Positions 24,451-34,792 of a DNA stretch of 44,215 nucleotides are shown one piece after another. Both the position numbers and the translations under genes were made by a program. The notes beneath the pieces were generated by a model. It was not told where the DNA came from. It saw only the letters and a program-made list of their open reading frames with translations, and did no database searches. This stretch comes from Anabaena sp. 4-3 (lineage in GTDB: Bacteria > Cyanobacteriota > Cyanobacteriia > Cyanobacteriales > Nostocaceae), in NCBI RefSeq assembly GCF_001597745.1, contig NZ_LUHJ01000049.1, positions 131,640-175,854 on the forward strand, in the 5' to 3' direction. How positions within the stretch are numbered: the stretch's first letter is position 1; each line of letters opens with the position of its first letter.

Positions 24451-26421
24451 TTGAAAATGCTTAGTTCTCCTGATTTGAGCTTTTCTCGAAACTTGTCTTC
24501 AGTTGTGTTTAATCAACTTGGGGAACTGTTGCAGCAAATGGCTCAATCATCAGAAACTGCTGCTTTGGTTCTCACAGAAGCTGTTTTGTCACGGATTCGC
24601 ATACCTGGGGAGTGGGAAAGACAAAGGTTTACTTTGGTGGTGTCTGAGGGATTTAGTGCGCTGTTGCTAGGAGAACAAGACGAGATGAGTCTCTGGGAAG
24701 AATTGACTCCTGTTACCCCAGACTCAACCCATGTTACAGGAGTTTACAGCAATCAAGACTCCATACTCAATACTAAGTTAACTTTTCATGCAGAGGCGAT
24801 CGCCTCGTTTATCTGGAAATTGAAGGATTTGTTTGGGCGTGATTCGGATACTTACCAACATCTGGAACGTTATCACCAAATTATCAGCCCTAATAATGCT
24901 ACGCTACAAAGTCAATTTTCGTTGTTGTTATTAGAATTTCTGTTACCACAACCACAAGCAGAATTAACAACGTCTACAGTTGATACTATTCCTGAAGTTT
25001 ATGCCTGTCAAGCAGTAGAAGATGCTTTAAAAAAACAAATTGCTCAAGAGAGACTGCTGAATCAGGTAACAACCCAAATCCGCAAAAGCCTAGATTTGTC
25101 TGTAATCATGACAACGGCGATCGCTAAGGTAAGGGAGTTTTTAGAGTTAGACCGATTAGTAATATATAAATTTCAAGGGTCACGAGTCAATCGGCAAAAC
25201 TCCCAGTCATCTGTAAGCGCAGATTATCAAATCAAGGGGGGTTGTATAGTCTATGAGGCTCGTGCTACAGATGCGATTAAGTCTGTGCTACATTTTCAAG
25301 AAAAAGCTTGCTTTGCTAGAAATTCTCCATGTTGGGAGAAATATCGTCAAGGCTTTACTTTAGTTGTCGATGATGTAGAACAAACTTACGCTCTAGAAGA
25401 GTGTTTGTTGAATTTTTTACGAGAAAGTCAAGTTAGGGCAAAATTAGCAGCACCGATTATGTTTGAAGATAAACTATGGGGGTTGCTAATTGCTCATCAA
25501 TGTTACAGCCCTCGTCAGTGGAATGAAAGCGATAAAATTTTACTGATTTCAATAGCTGAACAATTAGCGATCGCCATTCATCAATCAGAATTAATGCGAT
25601 CGCTTACCCAAGAAAAACAAACTCTGGAACAACGAGTTATTGAAAGAACAATGGCTTTACGTGATGCTTTACTAGCGGCGGAAGCTGCAAGTCGTGTCCG
25701 CAGCGAATTTCTAGCCACTATCAGCCACGAATTACTCACGCCTTTAACTTATGTAATTGGGATGTCATCTACTTTGTTACGTTGGCCTTTGGGTGAATTG
25801 AGTCAACGACAACGGGATTATTTACAAACTATCCACGATAGCGGCGAACATTTATTAGAAATGATTAATGATATCCTCGATTTGTCACAAATTGAGGCTG
25901 GGAAAGCTGTTTTAAATATTACAGATTTCTCTTTAGCCAACATAGCAGAGAATACGATAGAATCATTACTGGATAAAGCGAAAAGTGAGCAAGTTAGTCT
26001 CAAGCTAGATTTACAAATTGACCCAAGACGCGATCGCTTCACTGCTGATGCTCCACGGGTAGAACAAATCCTTTGGAATCTTTTGACTAATGCAATTAAA
26101 TTTACCCCCGAAGGCGGTAGCGTAACTTTGCGTTTGTGGGTAGAAGATGACACCGCTATTTTTCAAATTGAAGATACTGGTATTGGTATTCCTGAAAATC
26201 AATTACCATTACTATTTGAAAAATTTCAGCAACTCGATACACCCTACCGCCGTCGCTACGAAGGTACAGGGCTGGGTTTAGCATTAACTAAACAATTGGT
26301 GGAACTGCACCGGGGTCGAATTGAAGTAGAATCCACAGTGGGTATTGGCTCAATTTTTACCGTCTGGATACCGTTTCAAAAGGGAATGAGTAAGGGCGGG
26401 TTGAACAGTGAAAATCTGTAG
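24451..26421 (+). CDS. GAF-domain sensor histidine kinase
   Basis: A soluble 656-residue kinase. An N-terminal domain of unknown type fills residues 1-190. A GAF domain spans about 205-385 and ends with the cyanobacteriochrome/phytochrome-like signature LWGLLIAHQCYSPRQW. The usual chromophore Cys-His pair appears as ECLLNFL, with Cys kept and His replaced by Leu. A coiled linker leads to the HisKA box ISHELLTPL with phospho-acceptor H426 and the ATPase boxes NLLTNAIKF, DTGIGI and GTGLGL. It would sense a signal and phosphorylate an unlinked response regulator; none is adjacent. Bilin binding is uncertain. Confidence 0.85.
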   Translation: MKMLSSPDLSFSRNLSSVVFNQLGELLQQMAQSSETAALVLTEAVLSRIRIPGEWERQRFTLVVSEGFSALLLGEQDEMSLWEELTPVTPDSTHVTGVYSNQDSILNTKLTFHAEAIASFIWKLKDLFGRDSDTYQHLERYHQIISPNNATLQSQFSLLLLEFLLPQPQAELTTSTVDTIPEVYACQAVEDALKKQIAQERLLNQVTTQIRKSLDLSVIMTTAIAKVREFLELDRLVIYKFQGSRVNRQNSQSSVSADYQIKGGCIVYEARATDAIKSVLHFQEKACFARNSPCWEKYRQGFTLVVDDVEQTYALEECLLNFLRESQVRAKLAAPIMFEDKLWGLLIAHQCYSPRQWNESDKILLISIAEQLAIAIHQSELMRSLTQEKQTLEQRVIERTMALRDALLAAEAASRVRSEFLATISHELLTPLTYVIGMSSTLLRWPLGELSQRQRDYLQTIHDSGEHLLEMINDILDLSQIEAGKAVLNITDFSLANIAENTIESLLDKAKSEQVSLKLDLQIDPRRDRFTADAPRVEQILWNLLTNAIKFTPEGGSVTLRLWVEDDTAIFQIEDTGIGIPENQLPLLFEKFQQLDTPYRRRYEGTGLGLALTKQLVELHRGRIEVESTVGIGSIFTVWIPFQKGMSKGGLNSENL

Positions 26422-26717
26422 TCAACTAATTCTTCATCAATCTGCCCGGACTTTAGTCCTGATGCTAAACCAACCTCGCTAATACTTCAGGGTATTCTCA
26501 AAATCAATAAAAATTTAAGGATAGTTTGTATACTCTTGCAATATGCTGTGAGTAGGTGATTGCAATTTGAATGTAGTGCAACAACGCAATTGCAAGGCTT
26601 GGGAAAACTTTACTATTATTTACATAATCAGGTTTATTTATGCCCACATAATTATATAGTTGGTGCCTGATATTAATACTATGACTTTGATTTGATCAGG
26701 TTGGGAGCAAGAGGAAA
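26422..26717. other. Spacer before the PEP-CTERM-type gene
   Basis: About 300 bases with a small palindrome GGACTTTAGTCC (26448-26459), possibly a trace of an IS200/IS605 end. The rest is AT-rich, with no gene seen. Confidence 0.35.
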
Positions 26718-27299
26718 ATGAGTATATTAAAAGCTAAACAGCTATCTCAAATAGTTTCTGTGAGTGTAGTTGCTACATTCGCTGTAAATTTTGATATGAA
26801 ACCTACTCAAGCCGCAATTTTTCAATATCACTACTCTGGTGTAGTTACCGAAGTTTATGGCGAGGGTGAAGAATTACCACCTAATTTTGAGATATTAGGC
26901 TTTCGTGAGGGCGACTCAATTAGTGGCAGCTACGGCTATGATGATACGGTAGCTTTAGGCTCAAACATTTTTCCTTTGACTGAGTTTACTTTAAAAAAAG
27001 GCTCAAATGTCATTCAAAGTTTAACTAATTTCCTCGGTGTCCCAGGCCAAGGTACGATAAATTTAAATACTGGAGAGATAAGTATAAATGGGGCAGAAGG
27101 ATATTTTGTCCCAGGATATATTTCTATCAATCAAGATACTTTATGGTACGGAGTTCACGGTGTAGCTGTGAGGGCTAGCTTTAATCGATCTTCTGCAACA
27201 CCTATTCACTCTATCCCAGAACCTTCTTATACGCTGTCATTAATTGCTTTCGGTATGACAACTATATTCTGGCGTTATCAACATTTTGCTAAACGTTAG
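26718..27299 (+). CDS. Secreted protein with PEP-CTERM-like sorting tail
   Basis: A 193-residue protein. A signal peptide covers residues 1-33, ending KPTQAA. The C terminus has the tripartite sorting signal: IPEPS, a hydrophobic segment YTLSLIAFGMTTIFW, and the basic end RYQHFAKR. PEP-CTERM proteins are handled by exosortase and often end up in the outer layers or exopolysaccharide. The central domain is Gly/Asn-rich beta-type and I cannot name it. It converges on the proline-rich gene at 27309 with a 9-base gap. GGGAGCAAGAGGAAA upstream of the ATG supports the start. Confidence 0.75.
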   Translation: MSILKAKQLSQIVSVSVVATFAVNFDMKPTQAAIFQYHYSGVVTEVYGEGEELPPNFEILGFREGDSISGSYGYDDTVALGSNIFPLTEFTLKKGSNVIQSLTNFLGVPGQGTINLNTGEISINGAEGYFVPGYISINQDTLWYGVHGVAVRASFNRSSATPIHSIPEPSYTLSLIAFGMTTIFWRYQHFAKR

Positions 27300-27308
27300 T
27301 TATTTCAC

Positions 27309-28211
27309 CTAACGTTGAAAAATAATCATCTCAGTACCGACAACGGGGTTGCGCCCTACTAACCTATCTTGAGTGTCAATAATTTCTAAATGGGCAAAAT
27401 CTAATTCTTGTGAACGCTGTAAGATTTCAGCAGCGAGTTGATTTTGTGCGGACGCTTTGAGATTGTACCAGTCATCATTAATTTTCACAGTTAAACTGCT
27501 GGTACGAAAGTTAGCTTGAATTGATTGTATTAGTCCAGAAGCAACTTTATCACTAATTTCTGCCACTTGATTTTCAATGGCTGCTATTAAAGTTTGTTCT
27601 GGGGTTAACTCTAATTTAGGTGTGGGTTCTGGCTTTGGCGTTGGTGTGGGCGTTGGTGTGGGCGTTGGTGTGGGTTCTGGTGTGGGTTCTGGTGTGGGTT
27701 CTACTTCAGGTGGTGGGGGAATTTGCGCTGCTGGTGGTGGTGTGATTTCCTCTGGTGGTTGTGGTTCGGGTAATGTTGGTTCTGGTGGAGTAGTAATTGT
27801 TGGTGTGGGGGTGGGGGTGGGAACTTCTTCCACTGGGGGAACTGTGGCTATTTCTGGGGGTTTATTGCTCAAGACAGTTGCAGTTGTCCACAGGATAACC
27901 ACGGCGATGCTAGCAATGATGCCTGTCAATGCTGTATCCGTCAACTTTGTAGACACGTTGGATGGTAAAAAAGGACGGACTTGCTTAAGTAAAAATCTAC
28001 TCCATCTTGAAGGGAGCGATGGGCGCAGCCCCGCTTCTGCTTCTGTACCCGGTGGCGGTGCTGTCTCTAATTTCTCTACAGTTGCTTCTAATACTCCTAT
28101 CGTTCCCCTCAGCAGTTGAATAATTTTCGCCTTCCAAATAGGTTGATTTCTCAACTCATTTGTCGGTTCCGGTTGATTAGCTGGGGATTTAGGGGTATTG
28201 TCTTGTGACAT
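27309..28211 (-). CDS. Single-pass membrane protein with Thr-Pro linker
   Basis: No named family recognised. Residues 1-90 are cytoplasmic-type. A membrane segment lies at about 93-115 (GIIASIAVVILWTTATVL). A linker rich in TP and EPTP repeats (120-200) probably crosses the periplasm, and a folded C-terminal domain (202-300) follows with QTLIAAIENQVAEISDKV and a final VVGTEMIIFQR. The linker is encoded by GT-rich tandem repeats. The plan resembles wall-spanning or TonB-like proteins, but no TonB box is visible. Confidence 0.7.
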   Translation of the reverse strand: MSQDNTPKSPANQPEPTNELRNQPIWKAKIIQLLRGTIGVLEATVEKLETAPPPGTEAEAGLRPSLPSRWSRFLLKQVRPFLPSNVSTKLTDTALTGIIASIAVVILWTTATVLSNKPPEIATVPPVEEVPTPTPTPTITTPPEPTLPEPQPPEEITPPPAAQIPPPPEVEPTPEPTPEPTPTPTPTPTPTPKPEPTPKLELTPEQTLIAAIENQVAEISDKVASGLIQSIQANFRTSSLTVKINDDWYNLKASAQNQLAAEILQRSQELDFAHLEIIDTQDRLVGRNPVVGTEMIIFQR

Positions 28212-28323
28212 GGAACTTTCACCAAAACCAGAAAATCACAGTTAAATAACTGCCCCTAATGTATCACTTCATGGTTAATTGCTTGGGCTAAACTGACTAT
28301 TTAATCATTGCATTTGGTTAATT

Positions 28324-29235
28324 ATGAAACTCAACCGCCGCCAATTCTTATTTTTAAGCAGTCTCTCTACCCTGGCTACTGGTGTCTTAGCTGGGACAAT
28401 CACTCGTCAACATGACAAAATTAACTTGGTTGACTTAGCAACCGCTACCACACCAGCTAAAAAAGATTTATTACTACGATTTGTATCTGTGGCTGACACC
28501 GGAACGGGAGCCAAAGGACAGTATGCTGTAGCTAGGGCGATGAAGCTTTATCACCAGCGCAATCCTTATGATTTGGTAGTGTTAGCGGGCGATAATATTT
28601 ACAACAACGGCGAAATTGAAAAAGTTAATGCTGTATTTGAGCGTCCCTATCAACATTTACTTCAGCAAGGTGTGAAGTTTCACGCTTGTTTAGGTAATCA
28701 TGATATTCGGACTGATAATGGTAATCCACAGGTCAAATATCCTGGCTTTAATATGAATGGTCAGAGGTATTATACTTTTCGTCGCGGGGGTGTGCAATTT
28801 TTCGCTTTGGATACTAACAATAATGCCGATTGGAAAAAGCAAATTCTTTGGTTAGAAACAGAATTAAGTCTTAGTAATGCTCCTTGGAAGGTGGTATTTG
28901 GACATCACCCAATTTATTCATCTGGTGTCTACGGTAGTAGTCAATCTTTTATTAAAACCTTTACGCCGTTATTTAAAAAATATGGTGTGCAATTATATAT
29001 TAATGGTCATGAGCATAGTTATGAACGGACTCGCTCTATTGATGGGACTACTTATTTAATTTGTGGTGCGGGTGCTGGTAATCGTCCTGTGGGGCGTTCC
29101 GTTTGGAGTGAGTATTCTACCAGTAATTTAAGTTTTGCTGCTTATGAGGTTTATTCTGATAGAATTGAGGTATGTGGTATTGGTACTAATCATCGGGTTT
29201 TTGATCGGGGTGTGATTCGGGTTAGAGATTTTTAA
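28324..29235 (+). CDS. Tat-exported metallophosphoesterase (purple acid phosphatase-like)
   Basis: A 303-residue enzyme with the twin-arginine-type start MKLNRRQFLFLSSLSTLATGV. The calcineurin-like metal motifs are present: D in VSVADTGTG, GDNIYNNG, GNHD at about 124-127, VFGHHPIY and NGHEHSYER. It likely removes phosphate from organic esters outside the inner membrane, as in phosphate scavenging, though regulation is not visible. The stop codon is the first three bases of a dispersed repeat (29233-29278). Confidence 0.88.
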   Translation: MKLNRRQFLFLSSLSTLATGVLAGTITRQHDKINLVDLATATTPAKKDLLLRFVSVADTGTGAKGQYAVARAMKLYHQRNPYDLVVLAGDNIYNNGEIEKVNAVFERPYQHLLQQGVKFHACLGNHDIRTDNGNPQVKYPGFNMNGQRYYTFRRGGVQFFALDTNNNADWKKQILWLETELSLSNAPWKVVFGHHPIYSSGVYGSSQSFIKTFTPLFKKYGVQLYINGHEHSYERTRSIDGTTYLICGAGAGNRPVGRSVWSEYSTSNLSFAAYEVYSDRIEVCGIGTNHRVFDRGVIRVRDF

Positions 29236-29278
29236 ACGCGGAGGGGCGCGGAGGAAACGCGGAGGGGCGCGGAGGTTT
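29233..29278. repeat. GGAGGGGCGCGGAGG dispersed repeat, copy 2
   Basis: TAAACGCGGAGGGGCGCGG is followed by a second unit. The TAA at 29233-29235 is the stop of the metallophosphoesterase gene. Other copies are at 6127-6176 and 30984-31030. Confidence 0.8.
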
Positions 29279-29299
29279 GAGGAGTGTTTGGGGGTGAGG

Positions 29300-29482
29300 T
29301 TATTTCAAATTAGATATTAGGCTTTGTATAAAGATGAAAATTATTAGGGCTACGCTGCTTAGTAGGGAAATACTCAGGGTAATTAGAACGGGTATATTCA
29401 TTGCTTGAATTATGGCGATCGCTCCTAGACTGAAAAGTATTGCAGCTATGAAACTTATACAACTGATCAGATTTTTATTCAA
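29300..29482 (-). CDS. Possible small membrane protein (60 aa)
   Basis: The frame encodes two hydrophobic helices (about residues 5-28 and 31-55) in 60 residues, with basic ends. The start is a TTG at 29482 preceded by an in-frame stop four codons... upstream, with no strong ribosome site, so expression is doubtful. No family is recognised. It could be chance AT-rich coding. Confidence 0.35.
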   Translation of the reverse strand: MNKNLISCISFIAAILFSLGAIAIIQAMNIPVLITLSISLLSSVALIIFIFIQSLISNLK

Positions 29483-29653
29483 AGTCTACCCCTCTGGTTT
29501 ATTTATTCATTCTCAATTTACTAATAAATTATTAGTCTGAGTAAATGCTGTAAAGGGAGTTACTTAAATTTGAATCAAATTGTTTGCTAGCAATTACAAA
29601 GCTATATACTATTTGAAATTTATTAATTATTGTTGTTAAATATGGCAAGAAGT

Positions 29654-30127
29654 TTAAGCATCTTGAGGATTTAGCTTTATCATTTGCCAAGTGGTATATG
29701 TGCCGATGGGACTCCAAAGTAAGTAAGGTACTAATAATAGTGTCGCCCAACCTGAAACGGTTAAGACGGCGATCGCTAAAATAATACAGATGGTAAAACC
29801 TGTACCACCAAGAAGTGTTCCTACCTGAAGACTGCGAATCCGAAACATTACAGGGGTATATGCAATTGTGACAATTTCTAAGAGTAGGTATAATCCCATC
29901 AGTAACCAAGTTTTATTACTGTCTGGATCGGTTTCCCAAACAATATAAGCTGACCAAGCTCCACAAGTAAAGATGGTAATCCAAATTAAGGGAATCGCTG
30001 ACTCAAAGGTTAGCCATCTCGGTCTACGCAAGCGTTTGAACCACTGGCGATCGCTGGGTGTAATCCAGTTAGCTGCTAAAGCTACTAAAATAGCCACCCC
30101 CCCAATCACCATCCAAGATTTTATCAT
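29654..30127 (-). CDS. tspO: TspO/MBR family protein (tryptophan-rich sensory protein)
   Basis: A 157-residue protein with five membrane segments. The family pattern is visible in RRPRWLTFESAIPLIWITIFTCGAWSAY and the C-terminal LLVPYLLWSPIGTYTTWQM. TspO proteins bind porphyrins and linear tetrapyrroles and act in stress signalling or tetrapyrrole handling in cyanobacteria. It starts at the ATG at 30127 and has no close operon partner. Confidence 0.85.
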   Translation of the reverse strand: MIKSWMVIGGVAILVALAANWITPSDRQWFKRLRRPRWLTFESAIPLIWITIFTCGAWSAYIVWETDPDSNKTWLLMGLYLLLEIVTIAYTPVMFRIRSLQVGTLLGGTGFTICIILAIAVLTVSGWATLLLVPYLLWSPIGTYTTWQMIKLNPQDA

Positions 30128-30383
30128 GCCCCCGTTTCCTTGCGATCGCTACCTACGACTGAAGTATGAGTGTTGATGTACAAATTTTGTCAGTTGACGG
30201 CTGTTTCCCCATCAATCTTAAGTGGGAAATTGGGCTGATGGTATCGGGCATGAAGTTTTTCCCCTCCGCTTCCTCCGCTTCCTCTGCTTTTCCCTCTTTC
30301 AACTGTGGCGACTTATGTCTGTAGGTGGGGGTAGAAGCACAGAATTACTCATATCTTTGGGTTAGGGGAGAAGGCTAATTGAG

Positions 30384-30977
30384 ATGAATAAAAATATGCA
30401 AGCAGAATCACAAACAGAAACGGGGTTAGTCCATACTACGCCCAAGCTGCATGACATTGCTAAAACGATTCGTACCACAGGCAGGATTGCCTTTTGGGTA
30501 CAGTTGACACTGGCGGTAGTTACTGCCTTAGCTTTGCTGTTCGCTGCTACTGGGCGGGACTTTGCAGATCGACAAACTTCAGGTTTAGGAGTGGGAATAT
30601 TTTGGGCGATCGCTGGATTACTCGCCTTATTTTTTAGTGTATACTGGGATTATCGCTATAGTCGCATTGGTAAACTGCTAGACAATCCTAACCCCACCCT
30701 GCACCCTAGCAAAGCAGATACAACCAGAGCGATTCGATTGGGAATTCTAGCTAGTTTAATCGGAATTCTACTAACCCTCTTAGGTGCTGGCGCAACCCTA
30801 GCAGTATTAACAGCCAAAGTTGTCTCCCAACCCCCAGGAGTAGCCATCATCGATCCCAACAAAATTATCCGCGCCTTAGATGTCTTCGTCATGGTAGCAA
30901 ACATCAACGGTATAGCCGCCCACTTCATCGGTGCAGTTTCCTCAATGTGGCTACTAGAAAAAGTCCACCAACACTAA
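30384..30977 (+). CDS. DUF3611 family membrane protein
   Basis: A 197-residue protein with four membrane helices (about residues 35-58, 68-90, 112-138 and 168-190). The family, recognised from KLHDIAKTIRTTGRIAFWVQL, is found in cyanobacteria and plant plastids; its function is unknown. The ATG at 30384 is followed by a second in-frame ATG four codons later that may also serve. It converges on murD with a 50-base gap made of repeat DNA. Confidence 0.8.
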   Translation: MNKNMQAESQTETGLVHTTPKLHDIAKTIRTTGRIAFWVQLTLAVVTALALLFAATGRDFADRQTSGLGVGIFWAIAGLLALFFSVYWDYRYSRIGKLLDNPNPTLHPSKADTTRAIRLGILASLIGILLTLLGAGATLAVLTAKVVSQPPGVAIIDPNKIIRALDVFVMVANINGIAAHFIGAVSSMWLLEKVHQH

Positions 30978-30983
30978 AATTAA

Positions 30984-31030
30984 ATCTTCTCCGCGCCCCT
31001 TTGCGTTTCCTCCGCGCCCCTTTGCGTTTA
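30984..31030. repeat. GGAGGGGCGCGGAGG dispersed repeat, copy 3 (inverted)
   Basis: Read on the minus strand it begins TAAACGCAAAGGGGCGCGG and is repeated once. The first TAA is the stop codon of murD, the same arrangement as copy 2. Confidence 0.8.
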
Positions 31031-32407
31031 ACTCCTCTCCCCTCTCACCCACTCCCAACACAATCGCCGAAAATCCTCTCCCCGCACCTCAAAATTCGGG
31101 TACTGATCAAAACTTGCACAAGCCGGAGATAACAACACCACAGAAGCGTGATGCTGCTTCGCTAACTCCGCCCCCCTGGGTACAGCCCTCGCCATAGTTT
31201 CCACAACTTCATAACTACTATAACCCACCGCTTCTAAACGCTCGGCAAAAGCGGAAGCTGCCGCACCAATCAACAACACAGCCGCCGCCTTACTTTGAAT
31301 ACTTGCCAACCAAGCTGTATCATCCCCTGGTTTCGCTTCACCACCAGCAATTAACACCACAGGACTATTCACAGATGCTAGCCCGACTTCCGCCGCGTCA
31401 TAGTTCGTAGCTTTGCTATCATTAATAAAGTCTATACCTTCCCAAGTGCAGATATGCTCTAACCGATGACTAACACCGGGGAATTCTCGCACGGCTTTGT
31501 CTATCGCTGCTGGTGCAATTCCCGCCAAACGTGCTGCACCTACAGCCATGAGTAAGTTCTGTAAGTTATGGCTTCCCACCATCCGCAATGCTGAAGCTTG
31601 TATAATTCTTTGTGGTGTAGAGTCGGGTTGTAATTTTTCTACAAGCCAACCATCTTCTATATAAAAGCCTTTCTCACTGACTAGAAAATCTTTCCCTTTC
31701 ACACTTGTCCAGTAAGCGTCAGGCCAGTGACTTACACCAACTTGATGCAGATAAGCATCATCACCGTTGAATATCTGCAAGTCTGACTGATTTAATAGTT
31801 TAGCTTTGATGTTGTAGTAATTTTCTAAAGTTTTGTGTCGAGCCAGATGATCTGGTGTAAATGTTGTCCAAATACCGATGCGAGGAGCGAGAGAAACAGA
31901 AGACTCTATCTGATAGCTGCTAATTTCTCCAATCACCCAGTCTGGTTGTTTTTCTGCTAAAGCTACTTCACAGGCAGCATAACCAATGTTACCACAGGCA
32001 GGGGCATCAAATCCGGCGGCTTGAAAAATGGCAGCGACTAAGGCGGTGGTGGTGGTTTTGCCGTTAGTACCTGTGATTGTTACCCAAGGAAGCGATCGCA
32101 AATGTCGCCAAGCTAGTTCCATCTCGCCAATTGTTTCTATCCCCATACTTCGCGCTTGCACTAATACGGGAATATCCCAAGGTACACCGGGACTAACCAC
32201 AATTAAATCGGGGACATCCGCACCGTCTAATTGTAGTGCATATCCCAGTTTAACTGTGATGTCTTCCTGAGCAAGTTCTTGTTGTTGGGCGAGGAGGGTT
32301 TCGGAGGTGTTGCGATCGCCTAGCACTACCTCCCAACCTTCCCGTTTCAACAATCTCGCCGCAGCAATACCGGACTTTCCTAATCCAATGATCTGAGCTT
32401 TGGACAT
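31028..32407 (-). CDS. murD: UDP-N-acetylmuramoylalanine--D-glutamate ligase
   Basis: MurD adds D-Glu to UDP-MurNAc-L-Ala in peptidoglycan synthesis. The N-terminal Rossmann-like part has [15 protein letters not shown], the ATP loop is TGTNGKTTT (about residues 107-115), and FINDSKATN and [20 protein letters not shown] are family signatures. I start at the ATG at 32407 ([10 protein letters not shown]), giving 459 residues; the frame is open upstream to 32437. Confidence 0.95.
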   Translation of the reverse strand: MSKAQIIGLGKSGIAAARLLKREGWEVVLGDRNTSETLLAQQQELAQEDITVKLGYALQLDGADVPDLIVVSPGVPWDIPVLVQARSMGIETIGEMELAWRHLRSLPWVTITGTNGKTTTTALVAAIFQAAGFDAPACGNIGYAACEVALAEKQPDWVIGEISSYQIESSVSLAPRIGIWTTFTPDHLARHKTLENYYNIKAKLLNQSDLQIFNGDDAYLHQVGVSHWPDAYWTSVKGKDFLVSEKGFYIEDGWLVEKLQPDSTPQRIIQASALRMVGSHNLQNLLMAVGAARLAGIAPAAIDKAVREFPGVSHRLEHICTWEGIDFINDSKATNYDAAEVGLASVNSPVVLIAGGEAKPGDDTAWLASIQSKAAAVLLIGAAASAFAERLEAVGYSSYEVVETMARAVPRGAELAKQHHASVVLLSPACASFDQYPNFEVRGEDFRRLCWEWVRGERS

Positions 32408-32491
32408 AGACTGTGGCAGAGTTCCCTGGTTAAGCAATCATCATAGTATCGCTTCTTGGCAAAAATTACACCTGTTTTTTGTTGCTTTATA

Positions 32492-34645
32492 TTACAAATT
32501 TTTGACGATCGCCCCAAAGTCAGCTAGTACACGGGCATGATTTCGCAATAATCCCAGTAAATTCAAGCGATTGCGCTTAATTTCTGGATTTGGATCCATG
32601 ACTAAAACGCTATCTGCACCATCAAAGAAGTTACTCACTGTCGGCGCAATATCGGCTAGTGCGGCTACTAACAGTTGATAATTGCGTGATGCTTGTGCGG
32701 CTTGAGTTTGGGGGACTAGCTGCACTAAGGCTGCATAGAAAGCTGATTCTGATGACTTTTGGAATAGTTCGGGACGGACTACAGTTGTAGGATCTAGCTG
32801 TTGGGTGTCTAAATCACCTTGGGCGGCTAGACGTGTAGAACGGTTGACGGTTTCGTAGATTTTATCGAGTGTACCATCTTGGCGGATTTGTTGCAAGTAT
32901 AAGGCGCGATCGCGTACATCTAGTAAATCCTGCAATGCCCGTTCTGTATATTCTGGGTCATTATCTCCCAAAACTGCGTTGACTAAATCATAGTCAATCT
33001 GCTTTTCTTCTTGCAACAAGGTGCGAATTCGTTGTAAGAAAAAGTCTTGTAAAGCGGTGGTTAAAGATTTCGCATCTTTATTATATGTTGCTGTAAAATC
33101 GGCGATGATTTGACCCAATAGCTGTGATAAATTTATTGGTAAATTTGCCGCCCAAGTAATGTTAATTACCGCATTTGCCGCCCGACGCAATGCAAAGGGG
33201 TCAGAAGAACCAGAGGGAATTAAACCTAAGCCAAAGATACTGACTAAAGTATCTAATCTATCTGCTAAACCAACAACTTGACCTGTGAGGGTGTTCGGTA
33301 AACTAGCACCTGCACCTGTAGGTAAATAATGTTGAACAATTGCCGTTGCCACTTCGGCATCTTCGCCACTGGCGACAGCGTATTTTTCTCCCATAATGCC
33401 TTGCAATTCTGGGAATTCATACACCATCTGGCTGACTAAATCAGCTTTACATAATAAAGCAGCCCGGTGGATTTTCTGGCTTTTATCTGACTCTAATTGT
33501 AATTGGTTAGAGATATAATCAGCGATTTTGACTATTCTATCTACCTTGGCACGTAATGAACCTAATTCTTCTTGGAAAGTAACAGTTTCTAATTGAGGTA
33601 AATAGCTTTCTAAGGGTTTAGCTAAATCAGATTCATAGAAAAATCTGCCATCAGCTAATCTGGCACGAATCACCCTTTCATTACCTACAGCAATAATGTC
33701 TGATTTTGTGGGGTTGCCGTTAGAAACTGTGATAAAATTAGGTAGTAATTTTTCCTGTTCTGCACCATCTTGGAATACAGGGAAATAACGCTGGTGAGTC
33801 ACCATAACTTCTGTAATTACTTCTGTGGGTAATTGCAAAAATTCCGGTTCAAATTTACCGACGACGGCGGAAGGATATTCTACTAAATTGGTGACTTCTT
33901 CTAACAAGTCGGGGTAAATGACTGTCGAACCGCCAGAGGTTTGGGCAGCTGTGGTTACTTGGTCTTGAATTTTCTCGGCGCGTGTTTCTGGGTCAACGAT
34001 AACATAAGCATCATTGAGGGTGTCTACATAACTTGTAGCTTGGGGAATGGTGACAGGTGAGGGATGTAAAACGCGATGACCATAGGAGATGCGATCGCTG
34101 ATAATAGTTTTAGAACCATTCTCTAGTGTAATTGGGAGAATTTCCGCATCTAACAAAGCCACTAGCCAACGAATGGGACGAGAAAAGCGCATATCTCCAT
34201 CACCCCAACGCATCAAGCGTTTACCTTCTAGCTTAAAAATCCATTGCGGTACAAGTTCCGTGAGAATTTCCGCCACAGGACGACCGGGGGTTTTTTTCTG
34301 GACAAATACAAAATCGCCTTTGTCAGTGGGACGCATTTCTAAAGCTGCAATGTCCACACCTTGCTTTTTAGCAAAACCTAAAGCGGCTGGGGTGGGTTGA
34401 CCATCTTTAAAAGCCGCTTGGGCGGGTGGGCCTTTGATTTCTTCTTCCCGGTCTGGTTGCTGGGATGGTAAACCTGTAATTAGTACCGCCAAACGCCGGG
34501 GAGTACCGTAAACTGCTACAGATTCACTGCTGAGGCTATGATCTGCTAAACTTTGAGGGATGAGCGATCGCCATTGTTCCATAGCATCGCTGAGAAAGTT
34601 TGCAGGTAGTTCTTCTGTACCAACTTCTAATAAAAATGCCGGCAT
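32492..34645 (-). CDS. glyS: Glycine--tRNA ligase beta subunit
   Basis: GlyS is the tRNA-binding beta subunit of the bacterial alpha2beta2 glycyl-tRNA synthetase. The start [18 protein letters not shown], the [14 protein letters not shown] motif and the C-terminal anticodon-binding part ([15 protein letters not shown]) are standard. The 717-residue length is normal. The alpha subunit gene glyQ is not in the window. It is 84 bases upstream of murD in the same direction, so the two may be co-transcribed. Confidence 0.95.
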   Translation of the reverse strand: MPAFLLEVGTEELPANFLSDAMEQWRSLIPQSLADHSLSSESVAVYGTPRRLAVLITGLPSQQPDREEEIKGPPAQAAFKDGQPTPAALGFAKKQGVDIAALEMRPTDKGDFVFVQKKTPGRPVAEILTELVPQWIFKLEGKRLMRWGDGDMRFSRPIRWLVALLDAEILPITLENGSKTIISDRISYGHRVLHPSPVTIPQATSYVDTLNDAYVIVDPETRAEKIQDQVTTAAQTSGGSTVIYPDLLEEVTNLVEYPSAVVGKFEPEFLQLPTEVITEVMVTHQRYFPVFQDGAEQEKLLPNFITVSNGNPTKSDIIAVGNERVIRARLADGRFFYESDLAKPLESYLPQLETVTFQEELGSLRAKVDRIVKIADYISNQLQLESDKSQKIHRAALLCKADLVSQMVYEFPELQGIMGEKYAVASGEDAEVATAIVQHYLPTGAGASLPNTLTGQVVGLADRLDTLVSIFGLGLIPSGSSDPFALRRAANAVINITWAANLPINLSQLLGQIIADFTATYNKDAKSLTTALQDFFLQRIRTLLQEEKQIDYDLVNAVLGDNDPEYTERALQDLLDVRDRALYLQQIRQDGTLDKIYETVNRSTRLAAQGDLDTQQLDPTTVVRPELFQKSSESAFYAALVQLVPQTQAAQASRNYQLLVAALADIAPTVSNFFDGADSVLVMDPNPEIKRNRLNLLGLLRNHARVLADFGAIVKNL

Positions 34646-34757
34646 AGGACTCTGTTTTTAACTTTGCGTAGCTTAACGTTATTGGTCAATTCCAACAGTT
34701 TACCTCGCCACAAGGCTGACGTGACGTAGGTCGGCTCAAAAGCAAGTTTCAAAAACT

Positions 34758-34787
34758 TGTAGAGACGTTGCATGCAACGTCTCTACA
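34758..34787. repeat. Perfect 30-bp palindrome, copy 2
   Basis: Identical to 2228-2257. It lies in the spacer between cutA and glyS, both on the minus strand, just past the 3' end of cutA in transcript order. Confidence 0.85.
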
Positions 34788-34792
34788 TATTT

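Noticed and set aside
27577-28119. Plus-strand frame of 180 codons rich in GVGVGVG
   Set aside because: It is the antisense of the Thr-Pro linker gene; composition is explained by the repeat and there is no folded-domain pattern.
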